Below, piece by piece: positions 56,158 to 64,000 of a DNA stretch of 64,000 nucleotides. The notes beneath the pieces are model-generated. The model did no database searches, was not told where the DNA came from, and worked only from the letters and a program-made list of their open reading frames with translations. Position numbers and translations under genes: made by a program. Within the stretch, counting starts at the first letter, position 1. Each line of letters opens with the position of its first letter. Source of the stretch: Priestia endophytica DSM 13796 (lineage in GTDB: Bacteria > Bacillota > Bacilli > Bacillales > Bacillaceae_H); NCBI RefSeq assembly GCF_900115845.1, contig NZ_FOXX01000001.1, positions 248,001 through 312,000 of the forward strand, given 5' to 3'.

Positions 56158-57636
56158 TTATAAAATAATCGCAATCAAGCCACCAGAACCTTCGTTAATA
56201 ATGCGTTCAAGCGTCTCCTTAAGCTTGTAACGTGCATTTTCAGGCATTAGAGAAAGCTTTGCTTGAATCCCCTCTCTCACAATAGAGCTTAAAGAGCGGC
56301 CGAAAATGTCTGAGTTCCAAATAGAGAGCGGATCGTCCTCAAAGTCTTGCATAAGGTAGCGAACAAGCTCTTCACTTTGCTTTTCAGTTCCAATAATGGG
56401 AGAAAATTCAGACTCTACATCTACTTTAATCATATGAATAGATGGAGCTACTGCTTTCAACCGTACACCAAAGCGAGAGCCATGTCTTGTAATTTCAGGT
56501 TCATCAAGACTCATATCTGCAAGTGAAGGTGCCGCAATTCCGTAACCTGTTTGCTTCACCATGCGAAGGGCGTCTGAAACTTGATCGTACTCGACTTTAG
56601 CATGAGCAAATTCTTGCATAAGCTCAAGAAGATGATCACGTCCCCTGATTTCTACGCCAACAACTTCTTTTAAGATTTGGTCATACAAGTCATCTGGCGC
56701 AAAGAGGTCAATTTCAGCAATCCCTTGCCCCATGTCAATCCCTGCTAATCTTGCTTCATCAATGAACTCATACTCTGAAAACAAGTCAACAACTCGATCA
56801 ACATCACGAAGTCTCTTAATATCTTTGACCGTTTCTTGAACAGCTTCTTGATAGTTTTCACGGAGCCAATGTTCATCTTTTAATACCATAACCCAGCTTG
56901 GTAGATTCACGTTTACTTCGAGCACTGGGAACTCAAAAAGTGCTTCACGTAGCACATTGTGTACATCTTGATCTCTCATGCTTTCAACACTCATAGCAAG
57001 CACTGGAATATCATATTTTTCAATTAGATTTTGACGAAGCTTCTCTGTATCAGGATGAAATGGCTGCACAGAGTTAATGACCATAATAAATGGTTTCCCT
57101 ACTTCTTTGAGCTCCTCAATAACGCGCTCTTCTGCTTCAATATAGTCAGCTCGAGGTATCTCCCCAATCGTTCCGTCTGTTGCAATAACAACGCCGATTG
57201 TAGAGTGTTCTTGAATGACTTTTCTCGTTCCAATTTCCGCAGCTTCGTGAAATGGAATTGGTTCTTCATACCACGGTGTATTAATCATCCTCGGCCCATT
57301 TTCATCTTCATATCCCTTTGCTCCTGGAACCGTATATCCTACACAGTCAACAAGGCGAATATTTACATCCAGTCCTTCGTCAACTTCCACATTTACAGCT
57401 TGATTCGGAACAAATTTGGGCTCAGTTGTCATGATTGTCTTCCCTGCTGCACTTTGCGGCAGTTCATCTTGCGCACGAGCTCTCTCACCTTCATCCGCCA
57501 TGTTTGGAAGTACAACAAGTTCCATAAATTTTTTAATAAATGTTGATTTCCCTGTTCTTACAGCCCCAACGACTCCGAGATAAATATCTCCACCTGTACG
57601 TTCCGCGATATCTTTGAAAACATCAACCTTTTCCAA
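56158..57636 (-). CDS. spoIVA: Stage IV sporulation protein A, spore coat morphogenetic ATPase
   Basis: SpoIVA polymerises on the forespore surface using ATP and forms the base on which the coat assembles. The Walker A motif is GAVRTGKST (about 24-32), with TAGKTIMTTEPKFVPN-like AAGKTIMTTEPKFVPN and VDCVGYTVPGAKGYED nearby; the C-terminal residues ENARYKLKETLERIINEG and GGLIAIIL match the membrane/SpoVM-contacting end. Length 492 equals B. subtilis. Start is TTG after GGAGGGGG. A sigma-E-type promoter lies upstream. Confidence 0.97.
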   Translation of the reverse strand: MEKVDVFKDIAERTGGDIYLGVVGAVRTGKSTFIKKFMELVVLPNMADEGERARAQDELPQSAAGKTIMTTEPKFVPNQAVNVEVDEGLDVNIRLVDCVGYTVPGAKGYEDENGPRMINTPWYEEPIPFHEAAEIGTRKVIQEHSTIGVVIATDGTIGEIPRADYIEAEERVIEELKEVGKPFIMVINSVQPFHPDTEKLRQNLIEKYDIPVLAMSVESMRDQDVHNVLREALFEFPVLEVNVNLPSWVMVLKDEHWLRENYQEAVQETVKDIKRLRDVDRVVDLFSEYEFIDEARLAGIDMGQGIAEIDLFAPDDLYDQILKEVVGVEIRGRDHLLELMQEFAHAKVEYDQVSDALRMVKQTGYGIAAPSLADMSLDEPEITRHGSRFGVRLKAVAPSIHMIKVDVESEFSPIIGTEKQSEELVRYLMQDFEDDPLSIWNSDIFGRSLSSIVREGIQAKLSLMPENARYKLKETLERIINEGSGGLIAIIL

Positions 57637-57691
57637 AAGATCCCCCTCCGATCTATGAGTTCATAACCTATATAATGCCTAGAACACTATA

Positions 57692-57720
57692 TACTTATGA
57701 TGTTGTCCTATTAAAATATG
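57692..57720 (-). promoter_or_regulatory. Candidate sigma-E promoter of spoIVA
   Basis: The minus strand reads CATATTTT (57713-57720) and CATAAGTA (57692-57699), with 17 bases from the ATA of the -35 to the CATA of the -10. This fits the sigma-E pattern ATA-N16-18-CATACANT except for the second half of the -10. spoIVA is sigma-E dependent in B. subtilis. Leader about 50 bases. Confidence 0.5.
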
Positions 57721-57768
57721 ACTAGCTTAAAAGAAAAAGATTTGTCTATCCTTTTATATGAAAAAGGT

Positions 57769-57811
57769 TAAAAACCCCTTCCCTTCAATATGTATTCGAA
57801 GAGAAGAGGTT
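57769..57811 (-). terminator. Intrinsic terminator after yphF
   Basis: A 14-bp stem with two wobbles (minus strand AACCTCTTCTCTTC with GAAGGGAAGGGGTT) and an 11-base loop is followed by TTTT, seven bases after the yphF stop. Confidence 0.72.
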
Positions 57812-57817
57812 CATGAC

Positions 57818-58528
57818 TTAATTTTGGAGAATTAGGGGTTCTCCCTTATCGTTCACAGTATAAGAGGGGGAAAAGACAGGTACAAAAGGAGAGTTTTCAA
57901 CAAGAACCTCTCTTATATCATCTCCTTTTTTATAGCTTTTTTCTGTCTTATTCAATGCTCGATATAAATCTTCTGAATAATCTACAAAAAGCTCAGCTTT
58001 TCCGTTGACTAATACGGGCAGTGTTTGGCCACTGTAGGGACTTTGGACGGTGATTTTATGCTCATATCCGAGTTTTTTGTAATCAAGCGTATAAAATCCA
58101 CTTCCTGCTTCTTGTGCATATGGAGGAGAGCCATGCTTCTGTCTATAAGCGTCTAATCGAATGTGAATATCATGGATTTTTTGGGACACAGAAACATCAA
58201 TTAATTTTACTGTTGGATCTTCTTCAGGAGAAACAAGCACATAAGAATATACTCCTCCTGCTTCATAAGAGTTTCCCGGCACGTCTTCAAGATAAGCAGG
58301 GATAAGCTTGTTAAAGTCTATGGGATACTTCTGATATAAAGGTGTTTTCATATCTCTTGTCTTAATAGGAACAATGCCTCCCTTATCTTCTCGAAATTGA
58401 TCAACAGCCGTCTGGACAGCATTAAGCTGGGCCTCATACGGAACTTTGTTTTCTTTTAATCTTTCTTCAGGATATAAACAGCCTGTTAATAGAAAGAGAA
58501 TACATAAAAGAGAGCTAGCCTTTTTCAT
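57818..58528 (-). CDS. yphF: Lipoprotein YphF
   Basis: A lipoprotein with signal peptide MKKASSLLCILFLLTGC, lipobox LTGC and lipidated Cys at residue 17. The mature domain of about 220 residues has no recognised catalytic motif. I start at the ATG at 58526-58528; a longer frame to 58600 would bury the signal peptide. This gives 236 residues (244 in B. subtilis). Position between yphE and spoIVA agrees with yphF. A possible envelope or sporulation role is not shown by the sequence. Confidence 0.85.
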   Translation of the reverse strand: MKKASSLLCILFLLTGCLYPEERLKENKVPYEAQLNAVQTAVDQFREDKGGIVPIKTRDMKTPLYQKYPIDFNKLIPAYLEDVPGNSYEAGGVYSYVLVSPEEDPTVKLIDVSVSQKIHDIHIRLDAYRQKHGSPPYAQEAGSGFYTLDYKKLGYEHKITVQSPYSGQTLPVLVNGKAELFVDYSEDLYRALNKTEKSYKKGDDIREVLVENSPFVPVFSPSYTVNDKGEPLILQN

Positions 58529-58568
58529 GAAAAAACCTACCTTATCACCTATTATGTAAGCAAATACA

Positions 58569-58772
58569 TTACTTTTGGACAGGTCCGCTGAATACAACAA
58601 GCATAATAATAAGACCTGCTATAACCATGAAAAGATATGCAAAAGTAGCAGTAAGCCCTTTCAAAAACTTTCTTTTAAGCTTAAATCTGCTCACGTAAAT
58701 AAAGAATACGGAAAAGAACATAAAAGCAATTGCTCCAAAGGCAATCCACATTTTCATCAATCCTTCTGACAT
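58569..58772 (-). CDS. yphE: DUF2768 family small membrane protein YphE
   Basis: A 67-residue protein with two membrane segments (about 8-27 and 43-62) joined by a basic loop RFKLKRKFLKG. It matches the DUF2768 family and the place of yphE in B. subtilis (67 residues). AAAAGGAG precedes the ATG. Function unknown. It lies 40 bases before yphF and is probably cotranscribed. Confidence 0.85.
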   Translation of the reverse strand: MSEGLMKMWIAFGAIAFMFFSVFFIYVSRFKLKRKFLKGLTATFAYLFMVIAGLIIMLVVFSGPVQK

Positions 58773-58868
58773 TCTTTTCAGCTCCTTTTCCTTCTTAATA
58801 CTTTAACTATATAGTTCTTGTTTTTTTTTCATACACCTTTAATTTTTTAGTTTCTATTACAAAAAGTA

Positions 58869-58907
58869 AAAAAGCCTTGGACAACATATTGTTGTCCAAG
58901 GCTTTTT
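58869..58907 (-). terminator. Intrinsic terminator after gpsA
   Basis: A perfect 18-bp stem (AAAAAGCCTTGGACAACA and complement) around a TAT loop, about 46 bases after the gpsA stop. It could terminate in either direction. Confidence 0.88.
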
Positions 58908-58953
58908 GTCTCTAAAACAAAATTGAATAATAGAGATTTCTTTCTATCCTCTA

Positions 58954-59994
58954 TTAAATACCTCTATCATCTAAAATATTCGTTAAATCTTCCATTTCAT
59001 GCGTTTTTGTTCTCCCCATAAGGCCGTCAACAGCACTCTTCGCATCAACGTCATTGAACAAAATGTTATAAATAGCCTCTGTTATCGGCATTTGTACGCC
59101 AAGCTTTGAGGAGAGCTGGTAAGCTGCTTTGGCGGTACGCACACCTTCCACAACCATTCCCATATTATCCAATACAGATTGCAAGCTTTGCCCTTTGCCA
59201 AGCAGATTGCCAGCACGCCAGTTTCTAGAATGTACGCTTGTACACGTTACAATTAAATCCCCGATTCCGGTTAATCCAGAAAACGTCAACGGGTTAGCTC
59301 CCATCGCGCAACCTAAACGAGAAATTTCGGCTAGTCCTCTTGTAATAAGAGCAGCTTTTGCATTATCTCCATAGCCAAGGCCATCGCTAATTCCAGCACC
59401 AAGGGCGATAATATTTTTCAGCGCTCCGCCAATTTCTACTCCTACAACATCCGAATTTGTGTACACGCGAAAATATTGGTCATTAATGAATAAATCTTGA
59501 ATTCTTTCTGCTTCTTCCATATTTGTAGAAGAAACGGTTACAGTTGTTGGCTGTTTCCGGCTCACTTCTTCAGCATGACTTGGACCTGATAATACAACAA
59601 CATCTTTAAGTGTCGAATGATTTCCAAACTCTTCTTCAATCATCTCAGAAATGCGCATATGTGTGTCAGGTTCAATACCTTTGCTGACGTGAACAATCGT
59701 ATACATACCGTTTGTTAATTTAATGCTTTGACATACTTCTCGAATTGCTTTTGTTGGAACAGCTAAAATAATCGTATCTAATCCTTCAATAGCTTTCTCC
59801 AATGAAGCTTCTCCATAGATGTTTTCAGGAAGCATAACTCCAGGCAAATACTTTTCGTTTGTGTGGCATTCGTTAATTTCCTTCACCGTTGCCTCACGAT
59901 GCCCCCATAAACGAACATGATGTCCATTATCTGCTAAAACGATAGCAAGAGCTGTTCCCCAGCTTCCTGCTCCTAAAACTGCAATATTTGACAA
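58954..59994 (-). CDS. gpsA: NAD(P)-dependent glycerol-3-phosphate dehydrogenase
   Basis: GpsA reduces dihydroxyacetone phosphate to sn-glycerol 3-phosphate for phospholipids. The Rossmann motif is [16 protein letters not shown] (about 6-21), the catalytic Lys is in [17 protein letters not shown], and [18 protein letters not shown] is typical. I start at the TTG at 59992-59994 (346 residues; 345 in B. subtilis), about ten bases after GGAGG; a GTG three codons earlier is only one base from that site, so the start is not fully certain. It follows der. Confidence 0.94.
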   Translation of the reverse strand: MSNIAVLGAGSWGTALAIVLADNGHHVRLWGHREATVKEINECHTNEKYLPGVMLPENIYGEASLEKAIEGLDTIILAVPTKAIREVCQSIKLTNGMYTIVHVSKGIEPDTHMRISEMIEEEFGNHSTLKDVVVLSGPSHAEEVSRKQPTTVTVSSTNMEEAERIQDLFINDQYFRVYTNSDVVGVEIGGALKNIIALGAGISDGLGYGDNAKAALITRGLAEISRLGCAMGANPLTFSGLTGIGDLIVTCTSVHSRNWRAGNLLGKGQSLQSVLDNMGMVVEGVRTAKAAYQLSSKLGVQMPITEAIYNILFNDVDAKSAVDGLMGRTKTHEMEDLTNILDDRGI

Positions 59995-60014
59995 TTTTCC
60001 CACGCCTCCACTCT

Positions 60015-61325
60015 CTAGTTTCGTTGTCGTGCAAAAATACGAATTGGCGTTCCTTCAAAGCCAAATGCTTCGCGAATTTTATTTTCTAAGAAACGCTGAT
60101 ATGAGAAATGCATTAGCTCTGGTTCATTTACAAATACAACAAATGACGGTGGCTTAACCGCAACTTGTGTTGCATAAAAAATCTTTAATCGTTTTCCGTT
60201 ATGCGTTGGCGTTGGGTTCATCGCCACAGCATCCATAATAATGTCGTTCAATACGTTTGTTTGAACGCGCATTGCATGATTTTCACTTGCTGTTTGAACA
60301 ACAGGTAAAAGAGTATGAACGCGCTTTTTCGTTTTCGCTGATAAGAACACAATTGGTGCATAGCTTAAGAACTGGAAGTGATCACGCACTTTCTCTTCAA
60401 ATTCCTTCATTGTTTTTTCATCTTTCTCAACTGCATCCCATTTGTTCACAACAATAATAATAGCTTTACCCGCTTCATGTGCATAGCCTGCAACACGTTT
60501 ATCTTGTTCAATAATACCTTCTTCTCCGTCTAATACAACAAGAACGACGTCAGAGCGTTCAATTGCTCTTAAGGCACGAAGTACACTATATTTTTCGGTA
60601 CTTTCATACACTTTTCCTTTCTTTCGCATTCCGGCTGTATCAATAATTACGTATTCTTGATCATCTTTTGTGAGTTTGCTGTCAATCGCATCACGTGTTG
60701 TACCTGCGATATTACTTACAATAACGCGCTCTTCTCCTAAGATGGCATTCACAAGTGAAGATTTCCCTACATTTGGACGACCAATTAATGAAAACTTAAT
60801 AACTTCATCTCCGTATTCTTCGTCTTCATCTTTCGGAAAATGACGAGCAGCCTCATCAAGCAAATCTCCAAGCCCTAATCCATGTGAACCTGAAATTGGG
60901 AATGGTTCTCCAAATCCAAGAGAATAAAAATCATAAATAAGCTCTTTCATTTGTGGATTATCAATTTTGTTAACGCCAAGTACAACTGGAGTTTTCGTAC
61001 GATATAAAATTTTAGCTACTTCTTCATCAGCTGCTGTAATGCCTTCACGACCGTTTGTTAGGAAAATAATAACGTCCGCTTCATCCATTGCAAGCTCAGC
61101 TTGCTGACGAATTTGCGTCATAAATGGCTCATCGCTAAGCTCAATTCCGCCTGTATCAATAATATTAAAGTCTTTGTTCAGCCATTCAGCAGAACTATAA
61201 ATACGGTCCCTTGTTACTCCTGGAACGTCTTCTACAATCGAAACGCGCTCACCGACAATACGATTAAAAATAGTCGATTTTCCAACGTTTGGACGACCTA
61301 CAATTGCAATAACTGGTTTTGCCAT
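60015..61325 (-). CDS. der: Ribosome biogenesis GTPase Der (EngA)
   Basis: Der is an essential GTPase with two tandem G domains that acts in 50S subunit assembly. G1 motifs are [13 protein letters not shown] (about 8-20) and [13 protein letters not shown] (about 183-195); G3 motifs are DTGG and DTAGM; G4 motifs are NKID and NKWD. A KH-like C-terminal domain follows with [18 protein letters not shown]. Length 436 equals B. subtilis. It lies 20 bases before gpsA and is likely cotranscribed. Confidence 0.98.
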   Translation of the reverse strand: MAKPVIAIVGRPNVGKSTIFNRIVGERVSIVEDVPGVTRDRIYSSAEWLNKDFNIIDTGGIELSDEPFMTQIRQQAELAMDEADVIIFLTNGREGITAADEEVAKILYRTKTPVVLGVNKIDNPQMKELIYDFYSLGFGEPFPISGSHGLGLGDLLDEAARHFPKDEDEEYGDEVIKFSLIGRPNVGKSSLVNAILGEERVIVSNIAGTTRDAIDSKLTKDDQEYVIIDTAGMRKKGKVYESTEKYSVLRALRAIERSDVVLVVLDGEEGIIEQDKRVAGYAHEAGKAIIIVVNKWDAVEKDEKTMKEFEEKVRDHFQFLSYAPIVFLSAKTKKRVHTLLPVVQTASENHAMRVQTNVLNDIIMDAVAMNPTPTHNGKRLKIFYATQVAVKPPSFVVFVNEPELMHFSYQRFLENKIREAFGFEGTPIRIFARQRN

Positions 61326-61450
61326 AACTTTGTCTCCTTCATGTGTTCATCATCTAAACGCGATACTTTTTCTTTTAACCATCGCTATGATTTTTTATTT
61401 CAAATTTGTCTCATTTCATTTTTCAAATGTTCCGTTTTAAAAAATAAAGG

Positions 61451-61471
61451 ACCCTTTTATATAATAAGGGT
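61451..61471 (-). terminator. Weak hairpin after yphA, possible terminator
   Basis: ACCCTT pairs with AAGGGT around a 9-base AT-rich loop, 40 bases downstream of the yphA stop; the following minus-strand sequence is CCTTTATTTTTT. Confidence 0.35.
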
Positions 61472-61513
61472 TTTTAACCTTGTTATTTTATCAAAAACCA
61501 TCATTATGAACAA

Positions 61514-62116
61514 CTACCCTTTTTTGAAAAAGGAAGATGGTCTTTCCTTTAAGCGAACAAAACTAATATAATAAAATGCTTTTTTTGCGCTCTCCCATGA
61601 AAAAAGAGCAAGTGTTACAGCTGCTATTAAGCTTAAAAACGCTTCATCCCCAACTTCGGGTTTTATCCCTATCTTTCCTAGCACAATGGAGAGGAGTGCT
61701 TCTCCTACGCATGCTCCATTAATGAAGTGCCACTGCCTCGCCCGATGCGGTGCAACGACAACGCATGTAATGAGGAACATACAAGCGCTCAGAAGCCATA
61801 AGTAATCTCCAATGATCCAAACTGGGTCATACAGAGCAAACAAATAAAAACCTCCATAAAATAGAGCAATTATGAGTGTATATATCCAGCTTATCATATA
61901 GTTTGTTTGATTTTTGTAAGGAATAAAAGAACTTGTGAACAAAACAAGATACGCTACATTAACCTCCCAAATTTCAAAAGAAATAAACGTTGTAGAAAAA
62001 ATAAGCAACAGTAAAATAAGAGCACTTAAATATGTTCTTTCCTTTGTTTTTTCCATAAAAAAAGTCAGTAAAACCCACCATATCCAAGAGAACCAATAAA
62101 AATAAAAGATATCCAT
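61514..62116 (-). CDS. yphA: Membrane protein YphA
   Basis: A 200-residue integral membrane protein with six or seven hydrophobic segments, corresponding to yphA of B. subtilis (199 residues) by size and position beside der and ypzI. It begins MDIFYFYWFSWIWWVLLTFF. No known catalytic or transport motif. GGGAGG precedes the ATG. In B. subtilis seaA (yphB) separates it from der; here that gene is missing. Confidence 0.82.
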   Translation of the reverse strand: MDIFYFYWFSWIWWVLLTFFMEKTKERTYLSALILLLLIFSTTFISFEIWEVNVAYLVLFTSSFIPYKNQTNYMISWIYTLIIALFYGGFYLFALYDPVWIIGDYLWLLSACMFLITCVVVAPHRARQWHFINGACVGEALLSIVLGKIGIKPEVGDEAFLSLIAAVTLALFSWESAKKAFYYISFVRLKERPSSFFKKG

Positions 62117-62219
62117 CCACTAACCTCCCAACATCTCCATTATGTGTAAAAACCATTCAAAATAATCGTATAGGAAGAAAACTGAGCGGGAATCCTAACT
62201 TACTAAAGGAGGGGTAACA

Positions 62220-62354
62220 GTGGGAAAAGACCGTCAAGAAAAAAAGCTAAGAGAGTCTAAACGTGTGGAGTCTGACCGTGATCAGGGTCTTCATTACAAG
62301 GGAGCAACCCATATGCAAAGCCCTGAAGAAGCAAGACAAATTAACAAACGCTAA
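62220..62354 (+). CDS. ypzI: YpzI family small protein
   Basis: A 44-residue gene too short for most gene callers. It reads GTG start, then GKDRQEKKLRESKRVESDR and ends ARQINKR, highly charged and without hydrophobic segments, matching the YpzI family of Bacillaceae. AAAGGAGGGG lies four or five bases before the GTG, one of the strongest ribosome sites in the window. It is on the plus strand between yphA and fni, as in B. subtilis, and ends in a terminator. Function unknown. Confidence 0.85.
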   Translation: MGKDRQEKKLRESKRVESDRDQGLHYKGATHMQSPEEARQINKR

Positions 62355-62391
62355 AAAAAGGCTTGAGTATCATCATACTCAAGCCTCCTTT
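62353..62391. terminator. Bidirectional terminator between ypzI and fni
   Basis: An 11-bp perfect stem (GGCTTGAGTAT and complement) with a 4-base loop lies between convergent stops. Seven A precede it and CCTTTTTTG follows. Confidence 0.88.
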
Positions 62392-62399
62392 TTTGTTGT

Positions 62400-63458
62400 T
62401 TACATCTTCGTTCGAGTTCCGTATTTGTTTAAATCAATTCCACGTGAAGATAGCCAATGATGTGTATCACCGCTAATAACGAGCGGAACCTCTTTTAGTT
62501 CCTCCACAGTTCGGCAACCAAGAGCAGCCATAATAATTTTCATTTCGTCTTGAACTGTCCCAAGTTCTTCTAAAAGACCTTTCATTCCTTTATCTCTTAG
62601 AACTCGAAGGAGCGTCCCTGCCATTCCTACCGCATTTGCACCAATACTTAGCGCTTTCACGGCATCTACAGCAGATTGAATTCCACCTGAACCAATTGTG
62701 GATATGTATGGATGTTTATTGTTTACTTCTATTAAAGATGCTGCTGTTGTAATTCCCCAACTATTAAAAAATTCGTAGTGACGGGCGCGTCGTTCATTTT
62801 CAATTTTGGAGAAGTTTGTTCCCCCGTATCCACTTACATCTACAATGGAAACACCAACATTTGAAAGCTTTTCAACTGTTTCATGGCTCATTCCAAATCC
62901 TACTTCTTTTACGACAACGGGAACGCCAACTTCTTCCACGATTCGTTCGATTCGTTCAAGTGCTTGTTTAAAATTCCGATCGCCTTCTGGCATGACAAGC
63001 TCTTGAATAACGTTAAGATGAATCTGGAAAGCATCGGCATCAATCATCTCAACAGCTCTTTTTGCTTGTTCTACTGTAGCTTCACTTCCAAGATTAGCAA
63101 GAATAATGCCATCCGGATTACAGCGTCTTACCACTTCGTATGTTGCCGCTTCCTCGCTATTTTTAATTGCCGCCATTTGGGAACCAACAGCCATGGCAAC
63201 ACCCGTTTGCGCAGCTGCTTTTGCTAAACTTCCATTTATTTGTTCTGTTTCACGTCCGCCGCCACCTGTCATCGCATTGATAAAAATTGGCGAACTTAAG
63301 AAAAGCTCGCCAATTTTTGTAGAAATATCAATTTCATCAACAGATGTATTCGGTAAACTATTGTGAACAAATCTTATATCTTCAAACCCATGTTTTCGTT
63401 CTTGCCCTGTTGAAAGAGCATGGTTAATATGATCAATCTTTCGTTGTGCTCTGCTCAC
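62400..63458 (-). CDS. fni: Type 2 isopentenyl-diphosphate delta-isomerase
   Basis: Fni interconverts isopentenyl and dimethylallyl diphosphates with reduced FMN. A TIM barrel with [14 protein letters not shown], the glycine-rich [35 protein letters not shown] and [12 protein letters not shown]. It supplies HepT and undecaprenyl phosphate synthesis. I prefer the GTG at 63456-63458 ([10 protein letters not shown], 352 residues), five bases after GGTGA; an ATG four codons upstream directly after the rpsA stop has no ribosome site. B. subtilis Fni is 349 residues. Confidence 0.94.
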   Translation of the reverse strand: MSRAQRKIDHINHALSTGQERKHGFEDIRFVHNSLPNTSVDEIDISTKIGELFLSSPIFINAMTGGGGRETEQINGSLAKAAAQTGVAMAVGSQMAAIKNSEEAATYEVVRRCNPDGIILANLGSEATVEQAKRAVEMIDADAFQIHLNVIQELVMPEGDRNFKQALERIERIVEEVGVPVVVKEVGFGMSHETVEKLSNVGVSIVDVSGYGGTNFSKIENERRARHYEFFNSWGITTAASLIEVNNKHPYISTIGSGGIQSAVDAVKALSIGANAVGMAGTLLRVLRDKGMKGLLEELGTVQDEMKIIMAALGCRTVEELKEVPLVISGDTHHWLSSRGIDLNKYGTRTKM

Positions 63459-63470
63459 AATCATCACCAT

Positions 63471-64000
63471 TTATCTCAGTTTTTTTAGCTGATCTCCAAT
63501 CATTTCTCCAAGTTGGAAACCTGTTGATTCTTCTTTTTTCTCATACTGACTATAGTCTACTTTTTGTGCACCTTTTCCTTCTTCAAGTTCACGGATGCTT
63601 AGTGACAAACGTCTTTCATTCTCGTTCACATCTAAAACTTTCACCTTAACAGCTTCGCCTTCTGATAAAACTTCATGTGGCGTACCGATATGCTGGTTTG
63701 AAATATGAGAAATATGAACAAGGCCTTCTACACCAGGCTCAACTTCTACAAATGCTCCAAAGGAAACAAGGCGATTCACTTTTCCTTCCAAGACATCTCC
63801 TTGTTTAATACGGTCACTAATGTTTGACCAAGGTCCTTCAAGCGTATCCTTAATAGAAAGTGAAATACGAGAATTTTCTTTATCAACAGACAATACTTTA
63901 ACGTTTACTTTATCACCTTCTGTAACAACATCAGATGGTTTTTCAACATGAGTATGTGAAAGCTGTGAAATGTGTACAAGGCCGTCAACGCCACCGATAT
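63471..64000 (-). CDS. rpsA: 30S ribosomal protein S1 homologue (YpfD), C-terminal part
   Basis: The last 176 residues of an S1-like protein are visible; the start lies beyond the right edge. The segments GGVDGLVHISQLSHTHVEKP and VEPGVEGLVHISHISNQHIG belong to two successive S1 RNA-binding domains, followed by a charged C-terminal tail ending GDQLKKLR. In B. subtilis YpfD has four S1 domains and associates with ribosomes but is not essential. Its stop is directly followed by the fni start region, so the two overlap in transcription. Confidence 0.93.
   Translation of the reverse strand, partial: IGGVDGLVHISQLSHTHVEKPSDVVTEGDKVNVKVLSVDKENSRISLSIKDTLEGPWSNISDRIKQGDVLEGKVNRLVSFGAFVEVEPGVEGLVHISHISNQHIGTPHEVLSEGEAVKVKVLDVNENERRLSLSIRELEEGKGAQKVDYSQYEKKEESTGFQLGEMIGDQLKKLR

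Noticed and set aside
57031-57546. 171-codon plus-strand frame inside spoIVA
   Set aside because: Antisense to spoIVA, rich in Asn, Phe and Cys as expected for a reverse frame, and without a ribosome site.
61101-61571. 156-codon plus-strand frame spanning the der start and the der-yphA gap
   Set aside because: Most of it is antisense to der; it has shadow composition and no family resemblance.

Overview
The window is a chromosomal segment of an endospore-forming member of the Bacillaceae (Firmicutes, Bacillus/Priestia-like). The evidence is the low G+C sequence, sporulation genes (sigE, spoIIGA, spoVD, spoVE, spoIVA, ylbJ/spoVV), bacillithiol synthesis (bshC), TRAP (mtrB) with a TRAP-controlled trp leader, and gene order that follows two conserved B. 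subtilis blocks almost gene for gene. I cannot name the genus or species from sequence alone. Nearly all genes lie on the minus strand; the plus-strand exceptions are ylbP, tmcAL, ylbJ, a conserved hypothetical gene at 30176 and ypzI. No insertion sequence, phage, CRISPR array, tRNA or rRNA was seen.

Region 1 (1-18505) is the division and cell wall (dcw) cluster read right to left: rsmH-ftsL-pbpB-spoVD-murE-mraY-murD-spoVE-murG-murB-divIB-ftsA-ftsZ-spoIIGA-sigE (cut by the window edge). It makes lipid II precursors, the septal transpeptidases and the Z-ring, and ends in the genes that make and activate the mother-cell sigma factor. Intrinsic terminators after pbpB, spoVD, spoVE, murB and ftsZ break it into several transcription units. 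mraZ and the ylxW-ylxX-sbp genes expected from B. subtilis are absent. A spoIIG-type promoter with a very wide spacer precedes spoIIGA.

Region 2 (18896-32610) is the ylb block: bshC, a DUF3397 gene, panE, ylbP, ylbO, rpmF, ylbN, tmcAL, ylbL, ylbK, ylbJ, coaD, rsmD, a structured RNA-like leader, a conserved hypothetical, ylbG, ylbF, a small secreted protein, ylbE and ylbD.

Region 3 (32681-64000) is the qcr / trp supraoperon block: ypjA, qcrCBA, ypiF, ypiB, ypiA, then aroA-tyrA-hisC-trpABFCDE preceded by a complete TRAP attenuator, aroB-aroC, cheR, ndk, the menaquinone genes hepT-menG-hepS, mtrB-folE, hbs, spoIVA, yphF, yphE, gpsA, der, yphA, ypzI, fni and the 3' part of rpsA. In B. subtilis, regions 2 and 3 lie on opposite sides of the replication terminus, so the ylbD/ypjA junction at about 32.6 kb is a rearrangement breakpoint relative to that genome.

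I did not find an obviously new multi-gene system. The items most worth a second look are the hairpin-rich segment between rsmD and the gene at 30176, the trp leader (an extra cluster of TRAP triplets, an antiterminator and a trpE ribosome-site hairpin), the missing mraZ, and the synteny junction.
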